Assembly (NCBI RefSeq): GCF_000647975.1
Contig: NZ_JFKE01000006.1
Span: 158,388-222,387, forward strand
Origin: Actibacterium mucosum KCTC 23349
GTDB lineage: Bacteria; Pseudomonadota; Alphaproteobacteria; Rhodobacterales; Rhodobacteraceae
DNA length: 64,000 bases
Direction: 5' to 3'
The position numbers and the translations under genes are program-made. Numbering within the stretch: position 1 is the stretch's first letter; each line of letters starts with the position of its first letter. Below are positions 8,615-16,637 of this stretch, one piece after another. Under the pieces are notes generated by a model. The model was not told the DNA's origin. It did no database searches and was given only the letters and a program-made list of their open reading frames with translations.

Positions 8615-9508
8615 ATGGAACTGAGGCGCCTTAGGTATTTCATTGCGTTGGCCGAGGAAAAACATTTCGGCCGCGCCGCGACGCGGCTGCAGATCGCGCA
8701 GCCGCCGCTGTCGCGCGCCATCTCGGCGCTGGAAGACGAGGTGGGCGCGCAGCTGTTTGACCGGTCGCGGTCTCAGATCAAGCTGACGCAGGCCGGCGAG
8801 GTGTTCGAAGGCCATGCCCGCCATCTGGTGGACCGTCTGGATTCGGCCTATCGCGAGACCCGCGCCGTGGGGCAAGGCAGCGCCGGACGTCTGCGGCTGG
8901 CCTTTGTGGGGTCCGCGTCGTATGGCGTGCTGCCGACGCTGATCAAATCCTATCGTTCGCACTATCCCGAGGTGGAACTGGCCCTGTCGGCGATGAATAA
9001 CGCGGCGCTGCACTCGGCGCTGGTGCAGGGCGAGATCGATCTGGCTGTGGCGCGGCCCAGCTTGCAGGATGACGAGCTGCGGTCGCAGGAGCTGTCGATG
9101 GAGCCGCTGATCCTGGCGATCCCTGACAACTCGCCGTTGGCCGCCAAATCGGCATTGTCGTTTCGTGATCTGGCCGATCAGACGCTGGTGCTGTACCCGC
9201 GCCGCCCAAGGCCCAGCTATGCCGATCAGGTGCTGGCGATCTGCGCCCGTGAAGGGTTCGAGCCGCGCGCCACGGAAATGGCGCAGGATTACCAGACCGC
9301 AATCTCGCTGGTGTCAGTTGGGGCCGGCATCGCGGTTGTGCCGAAATCGGTGTCCGAAGCAACGCGGCCCGGCGTGTTTTTTCGCAGCTACAAGGGCCAC
9401 AATCCCGGCACGGCTTTGTCGCTGCATGCGCGGATCGACAACCGCACGTCCCACGTGATGAATTTCTTCGACGTCGCCCGCAAGTTTCGGCGCGGCCCAA
9501 AGGACTAA
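8615..9508 (+). CDS. LysR-family transcriptional regulator (CatR/BenM-like)
   Basis: 297 residues from the ATG at 8615 with GGGGGA just upstream; the longer frame to 8561 has no homology-like sequence. The N-terminal helix-turn-helix is clear (LRYFIALAEEKHFGRAATRL, then QPPLSRAISALE and LFDRS). The effector domain has the usual two lobes (residues 90-290). Its position between a transporter operon and catB, and its CatR-like N-terminus, suggest control of aromatic uptake and catechol cleavage with muconate or a related compound as inducer (inference). Its stop overlaps that of catB by 4 bases. Confidence 0.88.
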   Translation: MELRRLRYFIALAEEKHFGRAATRLQIAQPPLSRAISALEDEVGAQLFDRSRSQIKLTQAGEVFEGHARHLVDRLDSAYRETRAVGQGSAGRLRLAFVGSASYGVLPTLIKSYRSHYPEVELALSAMNNAALHSALVQGEIDLAVARPSLQDDELRSQELSMEPLILAIPDNSPLAAKSALSFRDLADQTLVLYPRRPRPSYADQVLAICAREGFEPRATEMAQDYQTAISLVSVGAGIAVVPKSVSEATRPGVFFRSYKGHNPGTALSLHARIDNRTSHVMNFFDVARKFRRGPKD

Positions 9509-10647
9509 GGGCGCGCCACGTCGCGCAGCACGTCCATGTCCGGACGAACCCCCATGCCCGGTCCGGTGGGAATGCGCAGTTTGTAGTCGCTGAATTGCAA
9601 CCCCGTCGCGGCAAGGTCGCGACGCAGGATACGCGGGCCGAAATGCTCGCAACCCCATTCCAGTTCAGGCAGAGTCGCAAACACCGCCAAATGCGCGGCC
9701 GCACCGATACTGCTTTCCAGCAGGCAGCCGCCGTAAAGCTCCATCCCGAAGGCATTGGCGACACCGGCGGCACGTTTCAGCGCAAACAACCCGCCGCTTT
9801 TGACCAGTTTCAGCGAATAGACGCTGCCCGCCCCGGCGATGCCATTTTGCACGATCTCGGCAGCGGAAAAGGCGGCTTCGTCCACCATCACGGGGATCGG
9901 ACTGCGGCGGGCCACGCGCGCGGTGGCCGCCAGCGCGCCGGGTTTCAGTGGCTGTTCGATCAGCGCCACGCCCATCTCGGACAAGGCCGGCAAATATCGG
10001 ATCGCGGTGGCCTCGGACCAGCCCTGGTTGATGTCCACGACAATCACGGCGCCGGGCAGCGCCTCGACGATGCGGGCCAGCCGCGCCATGTCGCGGGCCG
10101 GCGTGTGAAAGCCCAGCTTGATCTTGAACCGCCGGTGCTGGCGGGTTTGCAGCTTGTCACGCGCCTCGTCGATCTCCTGATCGGCATCGCCCGAGGCCAG
10201 CGCCCACAAGACCTCGACCTCGTCGCGGACCTTGCCGCCCAGAAACGCGTAGGCCGGCAAGCTCAGAGAATGGCCGGCGGCGTCGATCATTGCGGCCTCG
10301 ACCGCGGCGCGGGCGGCAGAGTTGCGCGTGGCCGCGGCGCGCATCCGCAGCGCGTTGGCCTCAAAACTCAGAACCTCGGCCCCGATCAGCGCGGGGGCAA
10401 GATAGGTGTCGATATTGGCCTTGATCGCCTCGACACTTTCCTCGGCCCAGCGTGGCCCGCCCAACGTGGCCGCTTCGCCCCATCCTTCGGTGCCATCCGA
10501 CAAAGCGACCCGCACGACGACGTAGGACTGATACGACACCGAGGTGTTCGACAGTTTGTGCGCGCGCGTGGTGGGGCAATCGACGATCGTGGTTTCGATC
10601 GCTTCAATCACCAGGGGATCCGAAAGGACAGGGGAAGGGTTCAACAT
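9505..10647 (-). CDS. catB: muconate cycloisomerase (enolase superfamily)
   Basis: 380 residues. It converts cis,cis-muconate to muconolactone in the ortho-cleavage pathway. The muconate lactonizing signature is complete: KIKLG (KxK catalytic base), then metal ligands in VDINQGW, IEQPL and VDEAAF, and the second base in SLKLVKSGG. The N-terminal lid (TRAHKLSNTSV) also matches CatB. It follows the dioxygenase gene by 72 bases on the same strand. Other members of the subgroup (chloromuconate cycloisomerase, dipeptide epimerase) are less likely given the neighbour. Confidence 0.87.
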   Translation of the reverse strand: MLNPSPVLSDPLVIEAIETTIVDCPTTRAHKLSNTSVSYQSYVVVRVALSDGTEGWGEAATLGGPRWAEESVEAIKANIDTYLAPALIGAEVLSFEANALRMRAAATRNSAARAAVEAAMIDAAGHSLSLPAYAFLGGKVRDEVEVLWALASGDADQEIDEARDKLQTRQHRRFKIKLGFHTPARDMARLARIVEALPGAVIVVDINQGWSEATAIRYLPALSEMGVALIEQPLKPGALAATARVARRSPIPVMVDEAAFSAAEIVQNGIAGAGSVYSLKLVKSGGLFALKRAAGVANAFGMELYGGCLLESSIGAAAHLAVFATLPELEWGCEHFGPRILRRDLAATGLQFSDYKLRIPTGPGMGVRPDMDVLRDVARP

Positions 10648-10719
10648 CGTGAGGCCGTTTGGTTAGATCCGAGGGGGGAGAGCGGAGGGACGCGGGGACA
10701 TCCCTCCGCCGGCGGCAGA

Positions 10720-11589
10720 TCACTCGGCCGCCATGGCCGTGTCGGCGGCGGTCAGCACAAAGTCGAACCGCACCTTCAGATCGGTGTCCAGCGCATCGCC
10801 AGCGGGTTGGAACTCTCCGATCAACTCCTCCTTCACGGCGAACACGGAATCGTTGTCCAGATAGTCGGACGAACCGTCGTAAAGCTGCGAGATCAGAGGC
10901 CGGAACCCGTCCTTGTTGATCACCACGTGGATATGGCCGGGGCGCATCGTGTGGTGCCCCATGAACGAGATCATCTCGCCCGCGGTCCAGTCACTGGGGA
11001 TCGGATAGGGCACCGGACGCAGGGCGCGATAGGCGTAATAGCCGGTGTCGTCGGTCTCGAGCCGGCCGCGCAGGTTATAGTCGGGCTGATCGGGGTCGTG
11101 GTTTTCATACAGACCGTTGGGCGCGTCTTCCCACACATCCAGAACCGCACCGGGGATGGCATTGCCGTCCTTGTCGCGCACGTAACCTTCGACGAAAACG
11201 CTTTCCTCGTTGTCGAAATGTTTCTGCACGATCGACGCACCCTGCGGCAGAACCGGCGCGTTTTCGCGGAAGAACGGGCCCAGAACGGTGCCGGTGGTCT
11301 CGCCATTGGGTGTGGGGTTCGAGATCATGTCGACCAGAACCTCAACCCCCAGGATGTCGGCCAGCAGGATGAACTCTTGCCGCTTGTCGCTGCACACCGC
11401 CCCGGCGCGGGCCAGGAAATCGCAGGCACCCATGAACTCGTCGGTGGTCAGGTTCACATCCTTGCAGAAGCCATGCAGGTGGCGGACCAGCGCCGTCATG
11501 ATCTCGCGCTGGCGCGGGGTGATGTCGCCGTTCTGCCCAATGGCTGCCACGACGGCGTCGGTAATGTTGTCGATGGTGATATTGCGCAT
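10720..11589 (-). CDS. intradiol ring-cleavage dioxygenase (catechol or hydroxyquinol 1,2-dioxygenase)
   Basis: 289 residues from the ATG at 11589 (GGAGGAGGACCC upstream). Non-haem Fe(III) dioxygenase cleaving between the ring hydroxyls. Likely iron ligands are the Tyr of NGLYENHDPDQPD, the Tyr in PVPYPIP, and the two His of RPGHIH. The N-terminal helical dimerisation domain includes DKRQEFILLADILG. The features DKRQEFILL, PVPYPIP and DSVFAVKEELI resemble the hydroxyquinol/chlorocatechol subfamily more than classical CatA, although catB next door favours a catechol as substrate. No maleylacetate reductase gene adjoins it. Confidence 0.85.
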   Translation of the reverse strand: MRNITIDNITDAVVAAIGQNGDITPRQREIMTALVRHLHGFCKDVNLTTDEFMGACDFLARAGAVCSDKRQEFILLADILGVEVLVDMISNPTPNGETTGTVLGPFFRENAPVLPQGASIVQKHFDNEESVFVEGYVRDKDGNAIPGAVLDVWEDAPNGLYENHDPDQPDYNLRGRLETDDTGYYAYRALRPVPYPIPSDWTAGEMISFMGHHTMRPGHIHVVINKDGFRPLISQLYDGSSDYLDNDSVFAVKEELIGEFQPAGDALDTDLKVRFDFVLTAADTAMAAE

Positions 11590-11652
11590 GGGTCCTCCTC
11601 CTTGCGGGCTGATCTTTGACCCGAGGCTGCGGTTTCGCCGGATCGAAGTACA

Positions 11653-11668
11653 GGTATGGCGCGATACC
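11653..11668. promoter_or_regulatory. candidate operator, GGTAT-N6-ATACC (second copy)
   Basis: Second perfect copy of the inverted repeat at 8535-8550, here extended to AGGTAT-N6-ATACCT (11652-11669). It lies in the 137-base divergent gap between the dioxygenase and the 11727 gene, where it could control both directions. Confidence 0.6.
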
Positions 11669-11726
11669 TTTGCCCGTCTGCCCTGTCTTCCTAGGTTCCG
11701 AGCAAATGAGACACGGGGCAAGGAAG

Positions 11727-12098
11727 ATGCTTGAGAAACTGCAAGACGTGCAAATGCGCCTGCAAGACAAACCGCAGCTACTGCGCCGCGGGCGGCTGAT
11801 TTCGGACACGGTGCTGTTGCGGGTGGATGGTGACGAGTTTTACCTGCATTTCGACAAGGGCGCGCTGGCCACGATCACGCCCGGCCCGTCCAAGAAGATC
11901 CCCTATCAGTTTGGGCTGAGCACCGATGCCGAAGCCTTGGCCGCATTCTGGACCCCCACCCCGCCGCCGGGCTTTCACGACATCTTTGCCATGGCCAAGA
12001 TCGGGCGGCTGGAGTTTTCCGGCGACATCCTGCGGCTGGTCAAGAACCTGATGTTTTTCAAAGAGGTCCTGTTGCTGGGACGGGAGGGCGCGGCATGA
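11727..12098 (+). CDS. conserved hypothetical protein, possibly SCP2-like fold
   Basis: 123 residues from the ATG at 11727, with GGGCAAGGAAG just before it. I do not recognise a named family with certainty; the run DGDEFYLHFDKGALATI followed by GLSTDAEALAAFW and IGRLEFSGDIL resembles sterol-carrier-like (SCP2) lipid-binding domains. It heads a plus-strand operon divergent from the dioxygenase and overlaps the next gene by ATGA, so it probably serves the same aromatic pathway, perhaps as a binding or accessory protein (inference). Confidence 0.65.
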   Translation: MLEKLQDVQMRLQDKPQLLRRGRLISDTVLLRVDGDEFYLHFDKGALATITPGPSKKIPYQFGLSTDAEALAAFWTPTPPPGFHDIFAMAKIGRLEFSGDILRLVKNLMFFKEVLLLGREGAA

Positions 12099-12937
12099 GC
12101 ATCGAACCAATCACTGGCCGCTATCTGAACGTGCAGGTCGCGGGCCGCGCGCAACGGATTTACGTCGAAGAGGCAGGTCAGGGCTGCCCGGTTCTGTGCC
12201 TGCACACCGCGGGGTCGGACACGCGGCAATGGCGCCATATCCTGAACGATGCCGAGATCACGAAGACCAACCGGATCATCACCTTCGACATGCCATGGCA
12301 TGGCAAAAGCCTGCCACCCGAAGGGTTCCACGACGAGGAATACCTGCTGACCACCGAAACCTACATGGCCACCGTTCTGGCGGTGATCGACGGGCTGGGA
12401 CTGGACCGGCCGGTGCTGGCGGGCGTGTCGATGGGCGGGCGCATCGCGCTGCAACTGGCGCGCCATCACGGCGACCGGTTCGCCGGGTTCCTGGCCATCG
12501 AGGCGTCGGACTTTCAGCCCGCGTGGTACGATATCGACTGGTTCCATCGCCCCGACGCCCATGGCGGCGAGATGGGCGCGGCGCTGGTCTCGACCAACAT
12601 CTCGCCCCACGCGCCGCTGGCCGAACGGTGGAACACGCTGTGGATGTTCATGTCCAGCGGGCCGGGCGTGTTCCGGGGCGATCTGAGCTTTTACACCCGC
12701 GACGACAGCCTGGTGGGCAATCTGGGTGATATCGACACCGCCAAGACGCCGGTGCATTTCATCGTGGGCGCCTATGACTTCACCTGCACGCCGGATGATG
12801 CCCGCCGCACCGCCGACGCCATCCCCGGCGCAACGCTGGCGGTGATGGACGAGGTGGGCCATTTCCCGATGAGCGAACACCCCGCCGCGTTCCGGTCCTT
12901 CTTCGTCGACGGGTTGGCGCGTATGCCATCGGACTGA
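12095..12937 (+). CDS. alpha/beta hydrolase, candidate enol-lactone hydrolase
   Basis: 280 residues with a complete alpha/beta-hydrolase layout: oxyanion strand LCLHTAGSDTRQW, nucleophile elbow GVSMGG (Ser at about residue 111), a late Asp in GAYDFTCTPDD, and His in EVGHFPMSEHP. Family members include 3-oxoadipate enol-lactonase (PcaD), epoxide hydrolases and meta-cleavage hydrolases. Position beside catB and an intradiol dioxygenase makes an enol-lactonase role attractive but unproven. Translationally coupled to the gene before it. Confidence 0.8.
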   Translation: MSIEPITGRYLNVQVAGRAQRIYVEEAGQGCPVLCLHTAGSDTRQWRHILNDAEITKTNRIITFDMPWHGKSLPPEGFHDEEYLLTTETYMATVLAVIDGLGLDRPVLAGVSMGGRIALQLARHHGDRFAGFLAIEASDFQPAWYDIDWFHRPDAHGGEMGAALVSTNISPHAPLAERWNTLWMFMSSGPGVFRGDLSFYTRDDSLVGNLGDIDTAKTPVHFIVGAYDFTCTPDDARRTADAIPGATLAVMDEVGHFPMSEHPAAFRSFFVDGLARMPSD

Positions 12938-13022
12938 TCCGACGCACGAATTCCTTTTACATTCTGACGTTACATGGTGGATCATTGCCTTGCCTAGTTC
13001 GGGCATTAAAGGAGCCGCTGCC

Positions 13023-13334
13023 ATGATTACAGAGATTGTGACCTTTGATCTGCCCAAAGGCATTTCACGGGACGAAGTGATGGCCAAGTATCGCACCACC
13101 GCCCCGGCCTGGTCGCAGAACACCGACTTGATCCGCAAGAACTATTTCTTCGACGAAACCAAGTCACAGGGTGGCGGGGTCTATGTCTGGAAGTCCATGG
13201 AAGCGGCCGAAAAATGGCACGGTGCCGAGTATCAGCAACGCATTCGCGATCTTTATGGCTCTGACGTTACCATGACCCGGTTTGACACGTTGCTGGTGGT
13301 GGACAACGTGACCGGTGAGGTGACCGAGCTTTAG
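13023..13334 (+). CDS. small dimeric alpha/beta-barrel protein (YdhR-like putative monooxygenase)
   Basis: 103 residues from the ATG at 13023; AAAGGAG stands 8 nt upstream, so the longer frame to 12990 is not needed. The pattern ITEIVTFDLPKGISRDEV, then WKSMEAAEKWHG and a final strand VTMTRFDTLLVVDN is that of ferredoxin-like dimeric alpha/beta-barrel proteins such as YdhR. CatC muconolactone isomerase and MmlI share this general fold, and no catC is otherwise present, so a role in muconolactone isomerisation is a testable idea. It lies 85 bases after the hydrolase. Confidence 0.7.
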   Translation: MITEIVTFDLPKGISRDEVMAKYRTTAPAWSQNTDLIRKNYFFDETKSQGGGVYVWKSMEAAEKWHGAEYQQRIRDLYGSDVTMTRFDTLLVVDNVTGEVTEL

Positions 13335-13575
13335 CGCGCCCACCAACCGGGTACGGCGGACAGCAGCGGGCGTGGAGGCGATGTGCCGTCCAGTCGCGCC
13401 GTCGCGTTTTGCCAAACCGTGCAGCATGGGCCAACGATTTGCCCGGAACGGAGCCAGCCTGCCCCGAGACTCTTTCAAGGCCTCGCAAAATCTGTTCTAG
13501 ATAGCGTTACTTGAAAAACGGCGGTGGTGGATGTCTGCCCGGACGGATGCTGCGCGAATTTGAATAAGGTGAATT

Positions 13576-16035
13576 ATGGTCGCTTCTGTATTCCTGCTTG
13601 GCCCGGGCCGCGCCTTTACGTCGGTCCTGAGCGCGGTCATCGGCCAGCACCCGCAGCTTTACGGCGTTCCCGAAACGAACCTTTCGATTGCCGACACGGT
13701 GGGCGAGTGGCTGCAGATGACAGGTGGCAATTATCGCCCCTTCCTGCGCGCCGGGCTTGTGCGGGCGATTGCGCAACTGGAAACTGGTGCCCAGACGAAT
13801 GCATCCGCCTTTCAGGCGGAACAATGGCTGTTTAACAACCAGTCCATGACCACGGCCGCACTTTTTGCGATGCTGGAAGCCAGCGTTTCGCCGCGCGGGA
13901 TCGTCGAGAAAAGCCCGATGACGGTGACCGAGCCGCGATACCTGAACAACCTGCTGAGCCTGGCGCCCGATGCGCGGTTCATCCACGTGACCCGGCATCC
14001 CTATTCCAACTGTTCGTCCATGGTGAATACCGAGTGGTTTCGTATTGGACTGGAAGCATCGCGCCCGGAATGCTGGGACGCACGGGGCGGCGGCGACCCG
14101 GTTTTTGACCCCCAATTCCACTGGCTGCAATCGCACCAATACATTCTTGATTTCGAAAAGAACGTCGCGCCGGACAGGTGGTTGCGCGTGCGGGGCGAAG
14201 ACATTCTGGAGAACCCGCAAGAGGTGCTGCCAGGCATCTGCCAGTGGCTTGGGATCGATGACGGGCCCGATGCCGTCACCGAAATGCGGCATCCAGAAGA
14301 GTCGCCTTTTGCCTGCTATGGCCCGACAAACGCCTTGGGTGGCAACGATTCCAACTTTCTCGAGGCGCCAATGCTGCGCCCCTATCGCGCACCAAAATCT
14401 CCGCTGAACGGCCCCCTACCGTGGCGCAGCGATGCAGGTGAGTTCGTGCCCGAAGTCCGTGAATTGGCTGAATCCTTCGGTTACCGCCACGAAGACCTGC
14501 CAGCCAAGCCACCCACAACCACCGACACGCGCACCCTTGTCGGGATCGAGCCAGACGGCAAAGGCTGCCCCATGGCGCATTCCAACCTGATGGACGATTC
14601 CTTGTGCGAATTGCCGCCACTGCGCACGCTTTCCGAAGTCAAACACGTACCCTACCCGAGCCGCGGCGGGATCAATTTCAGCGGCTACACCGGCGAGAAA
14701 TACGCAATCTGCGTCTATGAAAGCGCGCGCGAGCCGGCCTTGGTTGCCTTTGACGTAAACACCGGACGAAAAATCTGGCAAACCAAGCGCGAGATTCTGG
14801 ATCAACCGAAAGATTCCACCGCGCCTGGTCGCTGGATCAGCGGGCTGTTGTTGGTGAACCTAGTCTTTGACGATGGAAGCCGCGACCGGCGTGTCTATGC
14901 AGCCAACGCGGACGAGATGGTGTGTCTTGATGAGAACGGCAAAACCATCTGGCGTCGCCCGACCGCTGAAATGGCCGGCGAGGCCGCGGACACAAAGATC
15001 GGTGGCGCGCGCTGCCTGCGCTATTCTAAGGACAACAAAATTGTCTTCGTAACCCACCAGGGTGTGCTGTGCAAAATCGATCCGGTCGATGGCAGCACGG
15101 TTGACGTCTATCCCATTCGCGACCTGCTGATGGTTGATGGCCAGCCCCAGATGGCGGGCTACAAGGTCATGCAATCGATCGTCCTTGTGGACGACACCCT
15201 TTATATGCAAGGCGCGCTGACGGCTGATCACACGACCGAGAAAACCATGGATCCGGTGCGCCTGATGCGCGTGCAGGTATCGGGCAACGGCGATGACAAA
15301 AGCGCGCGTTTGACCGAAACAGATGTCACGGGCGCATCTTCGGATCGGTATCAGTTCGGCGTGGTTGGCGACGGGCGCCAGGGCGGCTCGGCCAGCGCCA
15401 TTTTGCGCGAAGATGGCACGCCGGTGATCCTGGTCAACGGCAATACCCCCGAGGGCGGTTTCGCCGTCACCGGCGTGGCCGATAAAGACGGCAAGCTGCA
15501 GCCGCAATGGCACATGGACATCCCCGATCGCGAAAGCCCTGAAATGGTGGCCGCCCCGGCAATTGATCCGGTCACGGGCCTGTTTTTCTGTGCGTCCAAG
15601 GGGAACATGTTCGTGGTCCGCGACGCCGCAAACCGTTCCGGCCAGATCAAGGCCGATCTCACCTGCCCTCCCATCACTTTGCTGGACCCGTTTTTCATGA
15701 AACGCGCGACGTCGGCAGAGATTTCCAGCCCGATCACCCTTGCGCGCGACCCCGAAACGCAAGGATTGGTGGCCTATATCAGCATGAGCCTGCAAATCGC
15801 CGGCTCCACCGAGCCCCATGCGGTTCTGACAGCGTTGCACGTGGATCTGACCGAAACCAAGCTGTCAGTTACCCCGCTGTGGACCGGCCCGCTTGCGCTG
15901 GATTCAAACGGTGATTTCGCCCCCGCCACTCGCAGTTTCGCGCAGCCTGCGCTGTTTCAATACATGGCCGGCAAAGAACCCCGCACCGGGATTGTCATGG
16001 GCACTTATCAAAGCGGCGTGACCTTCTTCCGCTGA
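13576..16035 (+). CDS. sulfotransferase fused to a PQQ-like beta-propeller domain
   Basis: 819 residues. Residues 1 to about 310 form a PAPS-type sulfotransferase: the 5'-phosphosulfate loop LGPGRAFTSVL near the N-terminus, and the 3'-phosphate motif RFIHVTRHPYSNC at about residues 134-146. From about residue 340 on the sequence turns into repeated blades resembling PQQ-binding propellers, for example ALVAFDVNTGRKIWQ, LDENGKTIWRR, LCKIDPVDGSTV and APAIDPVTGLFFCASKG. There is no signal peptide, so the propeller should be cytoplasmic, unlike most PQQ-like propellers. AAGGTG precedes the ATG. Acceptor unknown; no sulfate-activation genes adjoin it. Confidence 0.8.
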   Translation: MVASVFLLGPGRAFTSVLSAVIGQHPQLYGVPETNLSIADTVGEWLQMTGGNYRPFLRAGLVRAIAQLETGAQTNASAFQAEQWLFNNQSMTTAALFAMLEASVSPRGIVEKSPMTVTEPRYLNNLLSLAPDARFIHVTRHPYSNCSSMVNTEWFRIGLEASRPECWDARGGGDPVFDPQFHWLQSHQYILDFEKNVAPDRWLRVRGEDILENPQEVLPGICQWLGIDDGPDAVTEMRHPEESPFACYGPTNALGGNDSNFLEAPMLRPYRAPKSPLNGPLPWRSDAGEFVPEVRELAESFGYRHEDLPAKPPTTTDTRTLVGIEPDGKGCPMAHSNLMDDSLCELPPLRTLSEVKHVPYPSRGGINFSGYTGEKYAICVYESAREPALVAFDVNTGRKIWQTKREILDQPKDSTAPGRWISGLLLVNLVFDDGSRDRRVYAANADEMVCLDENGKTIWRRPTAEMAGEAADTKIGGARCLRYSKDNKIVFVTHQGVLCKIDPVDGSTVDVYPIRDLLMVDGQPQMAGYKVMQSIVLVDDTLYMQGALTADHTTEKTMDPVRLMRVQVSGNGDDKSARLTETDVTGASSDRYQFGVVGDGRQGGSASAILREDGTPVILVNGNTPEGGFAVTGVADKDGKLQPQWHMDIPDRESPEMVAAPAIDPVTGLFFCASKGNMFVVRDAANRSGQIKADLTCPPITLLDPFFMKRATSAEISSPITLARDPETQGLVAYISMSLQIAGSTEPHAVLTALHVDLTETKLSVTPLWTGPLALDSNGDFAPATRSFAQPALFQYMAGKEPRTGIVMGTYQSGVTFFR

Positions 16036-16458
16036 CCGGATCACGGACCTAGTGGCGATTGGCGCTTGCAAGTGCGACGGAAGTTTCAAATTGTACGTGA
16101 AGCGACAAACGACACGCGACGCATTCCTGCCCATCGAAGCGGGAATTCACAGCGGTCAATGCTTCAATCAGGCGCGCGGAACGTCCCGAACCCAGGACCC
16201 CGCGCCGAGAATTTCGTGTATCAATTCAGTGCAGCGCGTCATTCATTCGCACCCAACCGACAAGCATTTCTGACTCAATAAGAATAGCGGCCGTTGGTTT
16301 CATTGGCAGCGAATGTCAGCAAAGAGCCCAAACCTACAGAATGCTGCATTGCGCGCGAATGTCCGGTTTTGGTGGTTGTACTCCGGTACCATCTTGTCGG
16401 ACTGCTCCCTGAACGCGCTTTGCCCCCCGGTGATGTGTCTACGGTTGCATTCTTTGAA
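16036..16458. other. non-coding stretch, probably degenerate accessory DNA
   Basis: Short frames on both strands (16294-16482 plus, 16300-16575 minus) show no convincing protein features. It contains one copy of the short repeat described at 16286-16313. I see no gene here. Confidence 0.45.
16286..16313 (+). repeat. short dispersed repeat, copy 1
   Basis: AGCGGCCGTTGG (16286-16297) followed shortly by GCAGCGAA (16306-16313). The same two words in the same order and near-identical spacing recur at 17542-17568. Confidence 0.4.
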
Positions 16459-16476
16459 ACTTGGACTTACTTGGAC
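16459..16476 (+). repeat. direct repeat of ACTTGGAC with 10-base period
   Basis: Two copies of ACTTGGAC at 16459-16466 and 16469-16476, one helical turn apart and directly before the 16479 palindrome. It could be a protein-binding site upstream of the topAI leader. Confidence 0.35.
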
Positions 16477-16478
16477 AC

Positions 16479-16502
16479 CTAGAGCAGCAACCGCTGCTCT
16501 AG
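16479..16502 (+). promoter_or_regulatory. perfect 10-bp stem-loop in the topAI leader
   Basis: Arms CTAGAGCAGC (16479-16488) and GCTGCTCTAG (16493-16502) with an AACC loop. GGAG and a five-T run follow at once, so the hairpin sits against the ribosome site of the mini-ORF at 16514. This is suited to an attenuation role or an operator; function is inferred. Confidence 0.55.
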
Positions 16503-16513
16503 ATGGAGTTTTT

Positions 16514-16534
16514 ATGCAAGAGACCCGGGCATAA
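16514..16534 (+). CDS. candidate leader mini-ORF (6 codons)
   Basis: ATG CAA GAG ACC CGG GCA TAA, with a GGAG Shine-Dalgarno 6 nt upstream. It begins 124 bases before topAI. In E. coli the topAI-yjhQ operon is preceded by a translated leader ORF (toiL) that senses antibiotics; this frame is in the right place but shares no shown sequence with it. Very short ORFs with ribosome sites arise by chance, so confidence is low. Confidence 0.3.
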   Translation: MQETRA

Positions 16535-16538
16535 GCCT

Positions 16539-16563
16539 GTTCCCGCCACTCGGCCCTGGGAAC
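16539..16563 (+). promoter_or_regulatory. second leader hairpin
   Basis: GTTCCC (16539-16544) and GGGAAC (16558-16563) can pair around a 13-nt loop, just after the mini-ORF stop. No T-tract follows. Confidence 0.3.
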
Positions 16564-16637
16564 GCTTAACACCAAGACTGCTCACGCGGCACGCTGAGTG
16601 GTCTGTTGTTGCATCTTCATGAAATCGAGACCATCAG

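Noticed and set aside
9595..11619. 674-codon open frame on the plus strand
   Set aside because: Antisense to catB and the dioxygenase, both with full catalytic motifs; long antisense frames are expected in GC-rich DNA.
16300..16575. 91-codon minus-strand frame before topAI
   Set aside because: No ribosome site or recognisable motif, and it covers the palindrome and mini-ORF region; more likely degenerate DNA.
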